From positions 186,001 through 250,000 of the forward strand of contig NZ_RQPI01000002.1 of assembly GCF_003854965.1 (NCBI RefSeq): 64,000 nucleotides of DNA. Reading direction: 5' to 3'. Below the pieces are notes generated by a model. That model was not told where the DNA came from, made no database searches, and saw only the letters and a program-made list of their open reading frames with translations. Positions 24,386 through 33,839 of the stretch are shown piece by piece (within the stretch, counting starts at the first letter, position 1; every line of letters starts with the position of its first letter). The stretch comes from Paenibacillus rhizophilus (lineage in GTDB: Bacteria > Bacillota > Bacilli > Paenibacillales > Paenibacillaceae). The position numbers were made by a program, and so were the translations under genes.

Positions 24386-25426
24386 ATGTCCTTGAATATT
24401 AAAGATATTGCGAAAATTGCTGGTGTTTCTGTCTCTACAGTTTCTAAAATTATTAATAATTACAGCGAAATTTCGGAAGAAACCCGAAGCAAAGTACTGC
24501 AGATTATGCAGGAGACAGGCTATGTTCCTTCGAACTCCGCGAAAACATTGGCCACGAAAACCTCAAATCTCATTGGCGTTATTTTTGCGGGCAAGCTTAA
24601 CGTCGATTTCACTCATCCTTTTTTTGTCGAGGTTCTAAATTCATTTAAGAAACAGATGGGCCTTCTCGGCTACGATCTTGTCTTCTTCTCCAATGAAAAA
24701 TTTCAGAGCGGCGGCAACAACGATTATCTAGCCCGCTGCCGTCATTACCATGTAGATGGCTGTGTGCTTATCTCCGGACAGGAATTGGAACCTTCCATAA
24801 GCCAATTGGACAACAGCGACATTCCGTGTATAGGCGTGGATATGAAACTATCCGGGCGCAGCTCCGGCTACATTATGTCCGACAATTATAAAATCTCCTC
24901 CAAAGTTGTCGAGCATTTCTACCTGCTTGGATATCGGGAGTTGGGCTACATCGGCAGCACGCAGGAATCGGACATTTCTAATATGCGTGAGAGCGGCTAC
25001 CGAAATACGATTGAAAGCTTCGGTCTGCCTGTGAACGAAAAGTGGTTTGTTAACGGGGGCAATTTCTATGAAGCCAGCGGCTACGAGGCCATGCGGCGTA
25101 TGATCGCGTCAGGAAGCCTGCCAAGGGCCATATTCGCCGCCTCAGACCAACTGGCCATAGGAGCCATGCGGGCGCTCAAGGAATGCTCGCTGTCGGTCCC
25201 TGAGACTGTAGCCGTGATCGGGTGCGACGATATTGAGGCTTCCCGCTTCACGACACCCCAGCTAAGCACCATTCGGCAGAACAAGGAGAAAATCGGAAGG
25301 CTGGCGGCGCTTATGCTATACGATCTCATCAATAACCAGTCCGAGACGAGCGCCTTTGTGGTCGAGCCGGAACTCATCATAAGGGAGTCCTGCGGCAGCA
25401 AGCTGAAAGACCCACCCTATTATTAA
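24386..25426 (+). CDS. LacI-family transcriptional regulator of the glucan locus
   Basis: A 346-residue regulator with an N-terminal LacI helix-turn-helix (NIKDIAKIAGVSVSTVSKIINN, residues 3-24), the hinge (YVPSNSAKTLATKTSNLIGV) and a periplasmic-binding-protein-like effector domain (PRAIFAASDQLAIGAMRALKE, then DDIEASRFTTPQLSTIRQ). It is divergent from the ABC transporter/GH81 operon, and both promoters carry matching dyads at their start sites. It should therefore be the local repressor, with a glucan-derived oligosaccharide as likely inducer. AAAGGAGACG precedes the ATG. Confidence 0.92.
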   Translation: MSLNIKDIAKIAGVSVSTVSKIINNYSEISEETRSKVLQIMQETGYVPSNSAKTLATKTSNLIGVIFAGKLNVDFTHPFFVEVLNSFKKQMGLLGYDLVFFSNEKFQSGGNNDYLARCRHYHVDGCVLISGQELEPSISQLDNSDIPCIGVDMKLSGRSSGYIMSDNYKISSKVVEHFYLLGYRELGYIGSTQESDISNMRESGYRNTIESFGLPVNEKWFVNGGNFYEASGYEAMRRMIASGSLPRAIFAASDQLAIGAMRALKECSLSVPETVAVIGCDDIEASRFTTPQLSTIRQNKEKIGRLAALMLYDLINNQSETSAFVVEPELIIRESCGSKLKDPPYY

Positions 25427-25510
25427 TTCTACCGGCGTCCCGGGTATGGAGGCATCCTTGCCCGGATTCACTCTAGGGGCTTCTTACCCACTCATATTTG
25501 CTCAAAAATA

Positions 25511-25556
25511 AAAGGGTGCCCCAGAAGCCATTTGCATGGCTTCTGGGGCACCCTTT
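25511..25556. terminator. Bidirectional terminator between lacI-type gene and glnA
   Basis: AAAGGGTGCCCCAGAAGCCAT (25511-25531, read as a 21-bp arm) pairs perfectly with 25536-25556 around a 4-base loop. A-rich and T-rich flanks suit both converging genes. Confidence 0.9.
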
Positions 25557-25572
25557 CTTGAATTATTAATTC

Positions 25573-26997
25573 TTATACATCGAAGTACAGGGAGTATTCA
25601 TGCGGATGAACACGAATGGCAACCGCTTGAGCCTCGCCGCGTTTCAGTTCGATATAGTTGTCGATGAAGTCTTTAGTGAAGACGCCGCCTTCTGTCAGGA
25701 ACTCATAGTCAGCTTCCAGAGCGTCGAGCGCTTCGTTCAGGCTGCCCGGTACGCTGCGGATTTTCGCTTTTTCTTCATTTGGCAGTTCGTAAATGTTCTT
25801 GTCGAGCGGGCCATAGCCAAGCTCAACTGGGTTGATCTTCTTCTTGATGCCGTCCAGACCAGCCAGCAGCATTGCGGAGAAGGCCAGGTAAGGGTTAGCC
25901 GTGGTGTCCGGAGTACGGAACTCGATGCGGCAGCCTTTAGGTGTTACGGCAGCTACCGGGATACGAACTGCTGCGGAACGGTTACCTTTAGAGAATACCA
26001 GGTTAACCGGAGCTTCGTAGCCAGGAACCAGACGTTTGAAGGAGTTCGTGCTCGGGTTGGTCAGAGCGATCAGTGCCGGAGCATGATACAGGATACCGCC
26101 GATGTAGTTCAGAGCCATCTCGCTCAGGTTGGCATATCCGCCTTTTTCATAGAACAACGGGCTGTCGCCGTTAAAGATCGATTGGTGAACGTGCATACCG
26201 CTGCCATTGTCGCCAAAGATCGGTTTTGGCATGAAAGTTGCCACTTTGCCATATTGACGGGCAGTGTTTTGCACGATGTATTTGTAAGTCAACAGGTTGT
26301 CGGCAGTTTTCTTCAGTGTATCGAAGCGGAAGTTGATCTCAGCTTGTCCAGCTGTAGCAACTTCATGGTGATGACGCTCGATAACGAGTCCTGCTTCAGC
26401 CAGCAGTCGACACATTTCACTGCGGATGTCCTGTTGAGTATCAACCGGAGCAACCGGTACATAACCGCCTTTGATGCCTACTTTAAAGCCGAGGTTGCCG
26501 CCTTCATCCTTACGGTTCGAGTTCCAGACCGCTTCTTCGGAATCAACGAAGTAGGAAGAGCTGTTCATGCCGCTCTCGTAACGAACATCGTCAAAAATGA
26601 AGAACTCGGATTCAGGCGCGAAGAATGCCGCGGTGCCTACACCGCTCTTTTGCAGGTATTCTTCCGCTTTAACTGCGATACCGCGCGGGTCACGCTCATA
26701 ACGCTCGCCGTCAGGAGTGAAAATGTCACACATAATGTTGAGCGTAGGGTGAGCAGTGAAAGGATCAACGTATGTAGTACTCGGATCCGGCATCATAACC
26801 ATATCAGACTCTTCAATTCCGCGGAAACCGGCAATGGAAGAACCGTCAAAAGCTACGCCATTTACAAAGGTCTCCTCGTCAACAGCATCAGCCGGCAAAG
26901 CAATATGATGGGCCCGTCCACCCAAATCAACAAAGCGGAAATCTACCCATTCAATGTTGTTCTCTTTAATCGTTTGCAGCACTTTTTCAACCGACAT
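25573..26997 (-). CDS. glnA: Glutamine synthetase, GSI-beta-like
   Basis: A 474-residue type I glutamine synthetase: glutamate + NH3 + ATP to glutamine. Landmarks are VAFDGSSIAGFRGIEESDM near the N-terminus, the metal-site segment APESEFFIFD, GQAEINFRFDTL, the ATP-site region FGDNGSGMHVHQS, NPSTNSFKRLVPGYEAPV and RIEFRTPD. It is about 30 residues longer than the B. subtilis GSI-alpha enzyme, and its C-terminal part contains KNIYELPNEE (Tyr403) at the place of the adenylylated tyrosine loop of GSI-beta enzymes (KNLYDLP in Escherichia coli). No adenylyltransferase gene is visible here, so whether it is adenylylated is open. GAGGAGG precedes the ATG. Two GlnR/TnrA-like boxes lie upstream of its SigA promoter. 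Confidence 0.95.
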   Translation of the reverse strand: MSVEKVLQTIKENNIEWVDFRFVDLGGRAHHIALPADAVDEETFVNGVAFDGSSIAGFRGIEESDMVMMPDPSTTYVDPFTAHPTLNIMCDIFTPDGERYERDPRGIAVKAEEYLQKSGVGTAAFFAPESEFFIFDDVRYESGMNSSSYFVDSEEAVWNSNRKDEGGNLGFKVGIKGGYVPVAPVDTQQDIRSEMCRLLAEAGLVIERHHHEVATAGQAEINFRFDTLKKTADNLLTYKYIVQNTARQYGKVATFMPKPIFGDNGSGMHVHQSIFNGDSPLFYEKGGYANLSEMALNYIGGILYHAPALIALTNPSTNSFKRLVPGYEAPVNLVFSKGNRSAAVRIPVAAVTPKGCRIEFRTPDTTANPYLAFSAMLLAGLDGIKKKINPVELGYGPLDKNIYELPNEEKAKIRSVPGSLNEALDALEADYEFLTEGGVFTKDFIDNYIELKRGEAQAVAIRVHPHEYSLYFDV

Positions 26998-27076
26998 GAA
27001 ATTTTTTCCTCCTCAAGTTTGAACATTAAGCCGTACCCACTATGCAAATGTTCTTGTATTAATTTTAACTGTCGTC

Positions 27077-27105
27077 ATTATAAAACTCAAACCTGACATC
27101 GTCAA
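27077..27105 (-). promoter_or_regulatory. SigA promoter of glnA
   Basis: Minus-strand TTGACG (27100-27105), 17-bp spacer, consensus TATAAT (27077-27082). Predicted start is ~70 bases before the ATG. Confidence 0.8.
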
Positions 27106-27111
27106 TGCTTA

Positions 27112-27150
27112 TGTGAGGTATTTTTTAAGCCAATGTGAGATATTCTTACG
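27112..27150. promoter_or_regulatory. Tandem GlnR/TnrA-like boxes upstream of glnA
   Basis: TGTGAGATATTCTTACG (27134-27150) matches the GlnR/TnrA pattern TGTNA-N7-TNACA except at the last base. TGTGAGGTATTTTTTAA (27112-27128) is a weaker second copy exactly 22 bp away, two helical turns. Both sit just upstream of the -35 element of glnA. Confidence 0.65.
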
Positions 27151-27189
27151 CTTTAGTGAATTATTTATACACTGGCATTTTTACCTGGA

Positions 27190-27248
27190 AAAACGCGGCA
27201 AACAGCCATTTCGCTGCCTCATTTTTCTGAGGAGAAAAGGCTGTCTGC
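27190..27248 (-). terminator. Terminator of the DAHP synthase gene
   Basis: GCAAACAGCC (27198-27207) pairs with GGCTGTCTGC (27239-27248), with an inner CCTCA/TGAGG hairpin. The minus strand then reads CGCGTTTTT. The sequence between here and glnA is the glnA control region. Confidence 0.65.
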
Positions 27249-27341
27249 TTTTTATCATCAAAACCGGTTGTTTATCACTTATATTAAGTCCAGTTGTTCG
27301 GCCTGTACCCTGTTTCGATGAGCAACCGGGCCATATAAACC

Positions 27342-28385
27342 TTAAACGACCGGCACGGCCACTTGGCTGGAGAATTTCTTGCCGACCAGCGGAGCCAGCT
27401 TCTCCAGATCACGCAGCAGGTTGTCGAACTGGTCCGGGAACAGGGACTGAACGCCGTCACCCGTCATGGAGTTGTCCGGATCGGTATGCATTTCGATAAT
27501 CAGACCGTTAGCGCCTGCGGCTACTGACGCTTTGGCCATAGGCTCCACCAGTTCGCGGCGTCCCGTGCCATGGCTCGGGTCGGAAATAACAGGCAGATGG
27601 CTCAGTCCTTGAAGGACAGGAATGGCCGAAAGATCCAGCGTATTGCGGGTGTAGGTCTCGAAGGTGCGGATGCCGCGTTCGCAGAGCATAACGTCACGGT
27701 TGCCGCCGGCCAAAATGTACTCGGCCGCATTCAGCAGCTCGTCGTATGTCGCGCTGAAACCGCGTTTCAGCAGCACGGGACGGCCGCAAGTGCCAAGCGC
27801 GCGCAGCAGATCAAAGTTCTGCATATTCCGCGTGCCCACTTGGAGAATATCGGCGTATTCCGCGCACACGTCAACATACTCCGGCGTCATAACCTCTGTG
27901 ATGGTCAGCAGGCCGTGGCGTTCGCCAGCGTCCGCCATCATCTTCAGGCCTTCAACGCCGACTCCTTGGAAGCTGTAAGGTCCGGTGCGGGGCTTGAATG
28001 CTCCGCCGCGAAGCACCTGTGCTCCGGACGCTTTTACCAGTCTCGCGATTTCGTCGATCTGCTCGGGCGATTCCACTGCGCAAGGGCCGCCCATGATTGC
28101 CAGATGTTCTCCGCCGATCTTGACTCCCTTAACCTCGATGACCGTATCGTCCGGATGAAAGTCTCTGCTCGCCAGCTTGTAGGACTTGGAAATCTTGACG
28201 ACATTCTCTACGCCCTTCATTTGGCGAAGATGCTCGGCAAGCTTCGGGCTCACACTGCCCACAAGGCCGATAACCGTACGGTCGGATCCTTTGGACAGGT
28301 GTGCCTGAAGGCCCTCCTTCTCGATCACTGCGATAATGTCGTTGACTTGTTCCTCCGGCGTTTGATTGGATGTAATAACGATCAT
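27342..28385 (-). CDS. aroF: 3-deoxy-7-phosphoheptulonate (DAHP) synthase
   Basis: A 347-residue type I-beta DAHP synthase catalysing the first shikimate step (PEP + erythrose 4-phosphate). The N-terminal ~70 residues form the ferredoxin-like regulatory domain ([20 protein letters not shown]...[13 protein letters not shown]), then the TIM barrel with [10 protein letters not shown] (~100), [41 protein letters not shown] and [12 protein letters not shown]. The regulatory domain is of the type that mediates feedback control by aromatic products. It is monocistronic: terminator downstream, 316-bp gap upstream. Confidence 0.95.
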   Translation of the reverse strand: MIVITSNQTPEEQVNDIIAVIEKEGLQAHLSKGSDRTVIGLVGSVSPKLAEHLRQMKGVENVVKISKSYKLASRDFHPDDTVIEVKGVKIGGEHLAIMGGPCAVESPEQIDEIARLVKASGAQVLRGGAFKPRTGPYSFQGVGVEGLKMMADAGERHGLLTITEVMTPEYVDVCAEYADILQVGTRNMQNFDLLRALGTCGRPVLLKRGFSATYDELLNAAEYILAGGNRDVMLCERGIRTFETYTRNTLDLSAIPVLQGLSHLPVISDPSHGTGRRELVEPMAKASVAAGANGLIIEMHTDPDNSMTGDGVQSLFPDQFDNLLRDLEKLAPLVGKKFSSQVAVPVV

Positions 28386-28701
28386 CTGATTCCTTCCTTT
28401 CCGAACCTGTATAATTTAATGGTTGATTATTAACACTATTATGCTACGACGCTTTTAAGCTTTTATGCTTTTAATCACTAAAGTAATTTTATGATAGAAT
28501 GCCAAATTCGTCAACCCTTTATTCAAAAATAATTATCCGGTGCGCTCCGGCGCCGGACAACGGCAGGCTTTCGGGGAACCGGCGCCAATTGTTTGCAGGA
28601 AAATACGGACAAAATCAAACCAAGAGGATGTGGGGCAGAACCAAGCGCCCTGTGCCTCGGCGGACACAGGGTGCTGAAACCTTCGCTATTTGAATCGATT
28701 A
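28386..28701. other. Intergenic region between aroF and ispH
   Basis: No coding frame with an RBS is seen. The left part is AT-rich and should hold the aroF promoter; I could not fix its -35/-10. A stem AGCGCCCTGTG (28644-28654)/CACAGGGTGCT (28665-28675) about 25 bases after the ispH stop is probably the ispH terminator, though it lacks a T-run. Confidence 0.5.
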
Positions 28702-29661
28702 TTAGGAGGACTGCCCGGCTTTGGCCTTGACCGACGGCAGCAGCTTTGCCATGTTGACCGTCCGTTTGAGTTCCCATGTATCGGGATCTCCCGGGTCGTA
28801 CTGCTCCAGAAAGGCAATGACTTCCTTAGTGATCGGCGTCGGCGTAGACGCCCCCGAAGTGACGGCCACTTTCGATACGCCCTTCAGCCACTCAAGCTCC
28901 AGCTCCGAAACGTCGGCGATCCGGTGAGCCGGAACGCCGGCGATCTCCTCGGACACCTGGGCAAGCCGGTTGGAGTTGTTGCTGCGCGGGTCGCCCACTA
29001 CGATGACGAGGTCGGCCTGTCCGGCCTGCTCCGCCACGGCTTCCTGCCGAACCTGTGTGGCCATGCAAATCTCGTTATGCACCTCGGCGCCGGGGAAGGT
29101 CTCCAGCAGCTTCTTCATAATATGCTTGATATCCCATTGGCTCATCGTCGTCTGGTTCGTAATGACAATCCGGGAGCCTGTCGGGAGGGAAAGCGAGGAA
29201 ATCTCCTCTTCCTTTTCGATCAGATGCACATGTTCCGGAGCGATGCCCACGGCGCCTTCCGGCTCGGGATGGCCCTTCTTGCCGATATAGATGATTTCAC
29301 AGCCTTCCGCAACCTTCTCTTGAATGAGATCATGCGTCTTCGTTACATCGGGGCAAGTTGCGTCGACTGTCGTCAAACCCTTGGCCCGCGCTTTCTTGCG
29401 AACCTCGGGCGAGACACCGTGCGCGGTGAAGATGACGGAGCCGCTGTCGATCTTGTCCAGAATGTCCAGACGATTGCTGCCGTCCAGTGTAATGATGCCC
29501 TCGTCCTCAAAAGAATGGGTAACATGACTGTTATGAACAATCATGCCGAGTATATAAATCGGCCGGGGAAGATCGAGATTTTTCGCGGCCTGACGCGCCA
29601 TGACCATCGCATCGACCACTCCGTAGCAGTATCCCCGGGGAGAAATTTTGATCACTTCCAT
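28702..29661 (-). CDS. ispH: 4-hydroxy-3-methylbut-2-enyl diphosphate reductase
   Basis: A 319-residue iron-sulfur enzyme of the MEP isoprenoid pathway, converting HMBPP to IPP and DMAPP. The three cluster cysteines are in place: Cys12 (RGYCYGV), Cys103 (DATCPDVTK) and Cys199 (HNEICMATQ). The substrate-binding motifs [21 protein letters not shown] and SGASTP are present. Length is normal. Monocistronic, with the ATG preceded by a weak RBS region (GCTGGTGAAGCA). Confidence 0.95.
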   Translation of the reverse strand: MEVIKISPRGYCYGVVDAMVMARQAAKNLDLPRPIYILGMIVHNSHVTHSFEDEGIITLDGSNRLDILDKIDSGSVIFTAHGVSPEVRKKARAKGLTTVDATCPDVTKTHDLIQEKVAEGCEIIYIGKKGHPEPEGAVGIAPEHVHLIEKEEEISSLSLPTGSRIVITNQTTMSQWDIKHIMKKLLETFPGAEVHNEICMATQVRQEAVAEQAGQADLVIVVGDPRSNNSNRLAQVSEEIAGVPAHRIADVSELELEWLKGVSKVAVTSGASTPTPITKEVIAFLEQYDPGDPDTWELKRTVNMAKLLPSVKAKAGQSS

Positions 29662-29721
29662 TGCTTCACCAGCTTTCTGCCGTCATTGAGTGTAATAGAA
29701 TCGAGCCGGTTTCATTATACC

Positions 29722-31143
29722 CTATTCCAGAGGGGCGGCAAAGAGAAGGGGCAGCCAGATTACGAATGTTGTGCCTTCGCCCTGCCGGGTTACCACCTCG
29801 ACCGAGCCGCCGTGCTCGTCAATGATCCATTTTGCAATGGACAGCCCGAGTCCGATGCCTTCGGTAATGCCGCGAGATTCATCCGCCCGGTAGAACCGGT
29901 CGAATATATGCGGGACCTCGTCTTTTTCCATACCGATGCCGGTATCCTTAACCCGCAAGCCGACCTGGAATTGATAAACGACTGCGTCGAAGCTCACCTC
30001 TCCGGACGGCGTATATTTGAAGGCATTGTCAATGAAAATGAACAGCATCTGCTGCAAATAATCCTTGTTGCCAAGCACATATTTGCCGTTGAGCACCGAC
30101 AAATCGCCCGTCACCCACTCCGCGTCACGCGGGAGGAAAGCGGCGCGGCGGGCCACCTCATTCATCATCGGCTCCAGCGCTACCGGCTCTTTCTCGAAGG
30201 TCCGACCCGTATCTGCTCTGGCCAAAGACAGCATGTCGACGACAAGCCGGCTCATGCGCTTCGCCTCGTCCGCGATATCGCGCACCGATTCCACCGACAT
30301 TTGCCGGATCGCCGCCTCATCCATCGCCGGTTTTTCTCCCGGCTCCAGCTCCCAGACCTTTTGGAGCAGCTCGATGTTCCCGCGGATCGTTGTCAGCGGG
30401 GTGCGAAGCTCATGCGAGGCGTCCGACACGAAGCGGCGCTGGGCCGCGTACGATTCCTCCAGATTCTTGTAGAACCCTTCCATCCGTCCAATCATGCTGT
30501 TCACCGTCCGGATCAGCCTTCCGATTTCGTCGGGCGGCCCGTCGTATTCGATCCGCACACTGAGGTCGTTGCCGGTCTGGATGCCCTCGGCAGCTTCGAT
30601 CACCTTGCCGATCGGACTCATCGCCTTGCGGGCAAGGAACAGGCCGAAGGTAAAGGCGGCGATCAGGGTGGCGAAGGAGCCGGCGATCAGAATGGTCTTC
30701 AGCCGTTCGAGCAGCTTATCCTGTTCGCCGGTATATGCCGCCATCTGCAGAATAGCCGCCGGATTGTTATCGTAGCCTTGGACATTGACCACCTTTTGAT
30801 AAATCAAAAAATGATAACCCTTGTAATAGGCATCTTTAAACCCATCACTCTTGAGGTTCTGCCGCGGAGGAATATCGAACCGCAGATCAATATTTGTCAA
30901 ATTCAAGCTCTGGATAAGCTTGCCGCTGTCGTAGAAGTACATTTGCCCGTACAGATTCTGGGCATCCAGGCGGTTATCAAAGACTACGTCCAGCGATTCG
31001 CCTTTCGCCTGATCCCGGAGCCGGTCTTTTAAATCTCCGTAAGTATTAATATAAAAAAAACCGTAAATGGCGGCTGAAAAGGCCAGCAGCATGACGGCCA
31101 ATATTCCCGAATACCACGCGGTCAGCCGCAGCTTGATCGACAT
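29722..31143 (-). CDS. HAMP-domain sensor histidine kinase
   Basis: A ~473-residue membrane kinase. TM1 is at ~8-30, followed by an extracellular ~125-residue sensor region, TM2 at ~155-175, HAMP, HisKA with the phospho-accepting histidine in SDASHELRTPLTTIRGN, and a HATPase with DNAFKYTP, KDTGIGM and GIGLGLSIAKWI. The ATG at 31143 directly follows the response regulator stop, with AAGAGGTG as RBS; a GTG at 31155 is the alternative. It forms an operon with the OmpR-type regulator, and both follow htrA, suggesting an envelope- or secretion-stress input. Subfamily not identified. Confidence 0.9.
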   Translation of the reverse strand: MSIKLRLTAWYSGILAVMLLAFSAAIYGFFYINTYGDLKDRLRDQAKGESLDVVFDNRLDAQNLYGQMYFYDSGKLIQSLNLTNIDLRFDIPPRQNLKSDGFKDAYYKGYHFLIYQKVVNVQGYDNNPAAILQMAAYTGEQDKLLERLKTILIAGSFATLIAAFTFGLFLARKAMSPIGKVIEAAEGIQTGNDLSVRIEYDGPPDEIGRLIRTVNSMIGRMEGFYKNLEESYAAQRRFVSDASHELRTPLTTIRGNIELLQKVWELEPGEKPAMDEAAIRQMSVESVRDIADEAKRMSRLVVDMLSLARADTGRTFEKEPVALEPMMNEVARRAAFLPRDAEWVTGDLSVLNGKYVLGNKDYLQQMLFIFIDNAFKYTPSGEVSFDAVVYQFQVGLRVKDTGIGMEKDEVPHIFDRFYRADESRGITEGIGLGLSIAKWIIDEHGGSVEVVTRQGEGTTFVIWLPLLFAAPLE

Positions 31144-31144
31144 C

Positions 31145-31834
31145 TTAGTTGTCACCTCTTAGGATATAGCCGGCTCCCCGGATCGTCTGAATCAGGCGTT
31201 TGCCTCCGTGTTCCTCCGTCTTCTGGCGAAGCATAGCGATATAAACCTCCAGCACGTTGGATTCCCCGCTGTAATCATAACCCCAGATTTTATCCATAAT
31301 CAGATCCCGGGACAATACCCGTTTCGGATTTTGCATAAAAAGATGCAGCAGCTCAAATTCCTTCGCAGTCAGCTCCAGCCGCTTGCCCCCGCGTGTCACT
31401 TCCCGCGAGTCGACGTCCAGCATAAGATCCTCATAGACGACGGCCTGCTCGCCGCCTCCACTCTGTTCGCTCTTGCGGCGAAGCAGGGCTCTCACCCGCG
31501 CCAGCAGCTCTTCGAGCGCGAACGGCTTGACAAGATAATCATCCGCTCCAAGATCAAGCCCCTTCACCCGGTGCTCCACCTCATCCTTGGCCGTAAGCAT
31601 CAATACGGGAACGGTGCTGCCACCCTCTCTGAGCCTGCGGCACACCTCAAAGCCGTCCACCTGCGGCATCATGACATCGAGAACAACGACATCCGGATCT
31701 CCGTTTAGTACGGCCCGCAGGCCGTCCGCCCCGTTAGAAGCCGTCTTGACGTCATACCCCTCGAAAGCGAGTCCTCTCCGCAGCATAGAAATGATTTTTT
31801 CATCATCGTCAATAATCAAAATATTCGGTCGCAT
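31145..31834 (-). CDS. OmpR-family response regulator
   Basis: A 229-residue regulator with a receiver domain (DDDEK, phospho-Asp in VVVLDVMMP, LTAKD, VKPF) and a C-terminal OmpR winged helix (LTAKEFELLHLFMQNPKRVLSR...VLEVYIAMLRQK...IRGAGYIL). It is transcribed with the kinase gene directly after it. It lies 114 bp downstream of htrA in the same direction, separated by a stem-loop, so the pair may control htrA or respond to the same stress. Confidence 0.93.
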   Translation of the reverse strand: MRPNILIIDDDEKIISMLRRGLAFEGYDVKTASNGADGLRAVLNGDPDVVVLDVMMPQVDGFEVCRRLREGGSTVPVLMLTAKDEVEHRVKGLDLGADDYLVKPFALEELLARVRALLRRKSEQSGGGEQAVVYEDLMLDVDSREVTRGGKRLELTAKEFELLHLFMQNPKRVLSRDLIMDKIWGYDYSGESNVLEVYIAMLRQKTEEHGGKRLIQTIRGAGYILRGDN

Positions 31835-31907
31835 AAGCCGCCCCTTTGTTCGATTCCTTTTTTCTCTATTGTAGCAGTGAACGCATTCGCGCGCACTTAC
31901 ACCGCAA

Positions 31908-31936
31908 AAGCGGAAGGGCTGCCCCTCCCGCTTCCT
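31908..31936 (-). terminator. Stem-loop after htrA
   Basis: AAGCGGAAGGG (31908-31918) and CCCTCCCGCTT (31923-31933) pair with one mismatch. The minus strand continues TTTTG. Confidence 0.6.
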
Positions 31937-31947
31937 TGTTGACCCGA

Positions 31948-33579
31948 TTACTGCTGTCCGGCCTGTGTCGTGTTAAAGTCGTTCTTGTTGCCAATCGTTA
32001 CGGAGAGATCCAGATTCTTGCCGTCTCTGACGACGTTCAGCGTAATTTTATCGCCGACCTTCTTGGTCTTGATAAAGTCGATCAGTTCCTGGCTGGTCGC
32101 GTACTTCGTTCCATCAATGCCGGTAATGATATCGTACGGACGCAGGTCGGCAACGTAGGCCGGAGATTTGTAAATAATTTCTGCCACGACGGAGCCTTCC
32201 TTGATGTCAGTACCCATTTGCTTCGCCACTTCATCGGTAATCGTCATCAGCGAAGCGCCAATAAACGGAACCGGATCTTTCGGGATAGCCTGATTGGCTT
32301 CCAGCTTGTCGACGACTTCCTTGATTCTATTCACCGGAATCGCGAAGCCGATACCTTGCGAGTCCGTACTGACGGCAACGTTCATGCCGATAACCTGGCC
32401 ACCGGCGTTAAGAAGCGGCCCGCCGGAATTGCCGGGGTTAATGGAAGCATCCGTTTGAAGCAGATCGGAATAATTGCGGGTGCCGCTTCCGTCCTCTTCA
32501 TTAATATCGATGCTGCGGCCTTTCGCGCTGAGCACTCCTGCGGTAACCGTATGGTCGAATCCCTGCGGGTTGCCAATCGCCACAACCTCGGAGCCGACTT
32601 TGATGGTGTTCGAATCTCCAAGCGGCACGGTCGAAAAATTATTGTCGCCTTCGATCTTCAGCACCGCGAGGTCCAAATCCTTGCTGGAGCCGAGCAGCTT
32701 CGCTTCATAAGGCTTGGAGTTTCCGTCGACGGTCACCTGAATGACGTCGGCATTCTCGACAACGTGTTGATTGGTCAGAATGTAACCGGCTTTATCGTAA
32801 ATAAATCCGGTGCCGATACCGTAAGGCGTCAGCTGCGAATTCGAACCGGAACCGTTGCCGCCGTTGTTTTGCTGCGAACCTCCCGAAGAATTGCCGCCGA
32901 ACTGGTCTCCGAAAAAGAATTGATAGAACGGATCGTTGGCGTTCGGATTGCTCTGGCTGCCTCTGGAGCTCGTCTTGACCAGCGTCTCAATCTTGACGAC
33001 TGCCGGACCCGCTTCATCGACGACACTGGACACGCCGTCCGAACCGGTCACAAGCTTTGTCGTTGTCGCCGCCGGCGCTACGGTTGCGCTCTCGTCAGCC
33101 GCCTGGCCCTGTGAGCTTAAGGCCGTTGCCGACGTTGCCTGATCCCCTGTAAACCAGTTTCCCCTATCGGCCATGAACATGGAGCCGGAGAGCACGAGCA
33201 TGCCGGCAATGAAGGACAGGACTGCGGTTTTCACGGGTTTCTTCGGCTTGCGGTTATACTGCCAGCCATTTCCGCCGTCCGAACCGTTGCCGCCTCCATA
33301 GCCGCCGCCGTAACCCGAAGGGCGCGACAGCTGGTAAGGGACAGGCTTGACCGGCTGGGGAGGGGTAATTTCTACCCGTTCCGGCTCCCGCCGGTTATAA
33401 TGCTCTACTCCGTCGCTGTTTCGCTCATTATGATTAAGAGATTTAAAAGGGCCGTATGAATAATAATAAGAAGAGTTCGATTCTGGAGATTGTCCGTCGC
33501 CGTTCTGTTCCTGATCCGGAGATTGTCTTTCGAAGCGGCCATCGCCTTCGCCGTTATATCTGTTTTTGTTGTCGTCCAT
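31948..33579 (-). CDS. htrA: HtrA-type membrane-anchored serine protease
   Basis: A 543-residue surface protease/chaperone. A ~115-residue cytoplasmic, Gly/Asn/Pro-rich tail precedes one TM helix (~118-137). The trypsin-like domain has its triad at His272 (LTNQHVVE), Asp303 (DLDLAVLKI) and Ser385 (GNSGGPLL), followed by one PDZ domain (~430-530). It degrades misfolded secreted proteins. The ATG at 33579 is chosen for the GGGAGGG RBS; a longer frame upstream lacks one. An OmpR-type regulator and kinase pair lies directly downstream, analogous to the secretion-stress logic of B. subtilis CssRS/HtrA. Confidence 0.93.
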   Translation of the reverse strand: MDDNKNRYNGEGDGRFERQSPDQEQNGDGQSPESNSSYYYSYGPFKSLNHNERNSDGVEHYNRREPERVEITPPQPVKPVPYQLSRPSGYGGGYGGGNGSDGGNGWQYNRKPKKPVKTAVLSFIAGMLVLSGSMFMADRGNWFTGDQATSATALSSQGQAADESATVAPAATTTKLVTGSDGVSSVVDEAGPAVVKIETLVKTSSRGSQSNPNANDPFYQFFFGDQFGGNSSGGSQQNNGGNGSGSNSQLTPYGIGTGFIYDKAGYILTNQHVVENADVIQVTVDGNSKPYEAKLLGSSKDLDLAVLKIEGDNNFSTVPLGDSNTIKVGSEVVAIGNPQGFDHTVTAGVLSAKGRSIDINEEDGSGTRNYSDLLQTDASINPGNSGGPLLNAGGQVIGMNVAVSTDSQGIGFAIPVNRIKEVVDKLEANQAIPKDPVPFIGASLMTITDEVAKQMGTDIKEGSVVAEIIYKSPAYVADLRPYDIITGIDGTKYATSQELIDFIKTKKVGDKITLNVVRDGKNLDLSVTIGNKNDFNTTQAGQQ

Positions 33580-33707
33580 TGTTTTACCCTCCCGCGCTCT
33601 GTCCTTCAAGGACAAGAATTCATTTTGCTTTCTTGGTTTTATTTTGTACTTTAAACCTTAAGCCGACATTAAAAACAATTTAAACGAAGATAAAACATTC
33701 GGCAGAT

Positions 33708-33748
33708 CGCAAAAAAAGCCCTGCGCTTTTTCCGTACAGCGCCGGACT
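33708..33748 (-). terminator. Possible terminator of liaFSR
   Basis: On the minus strand a GCGCT/AGCGC stem precedes AGGGCTTTTTTT. The stem is short, so this is tentative. Confidence 0.4.
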
Positions 33749-33839
33749 TCATTGGACAAGTTTGCTTTTTGTAAAAAACAAGATCCGAATAATAGAGTTT
33801 AAGATTGAGTCCGTTCACCCTGGAAAGCGCACCGGATGC

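Noticed and set aside
28690..31032. 780-codon plus-strand frame across ispH and the histidine kinase
   Set aside because: Spans two well-identified minus-strand genes and has no RBS or family pattern.
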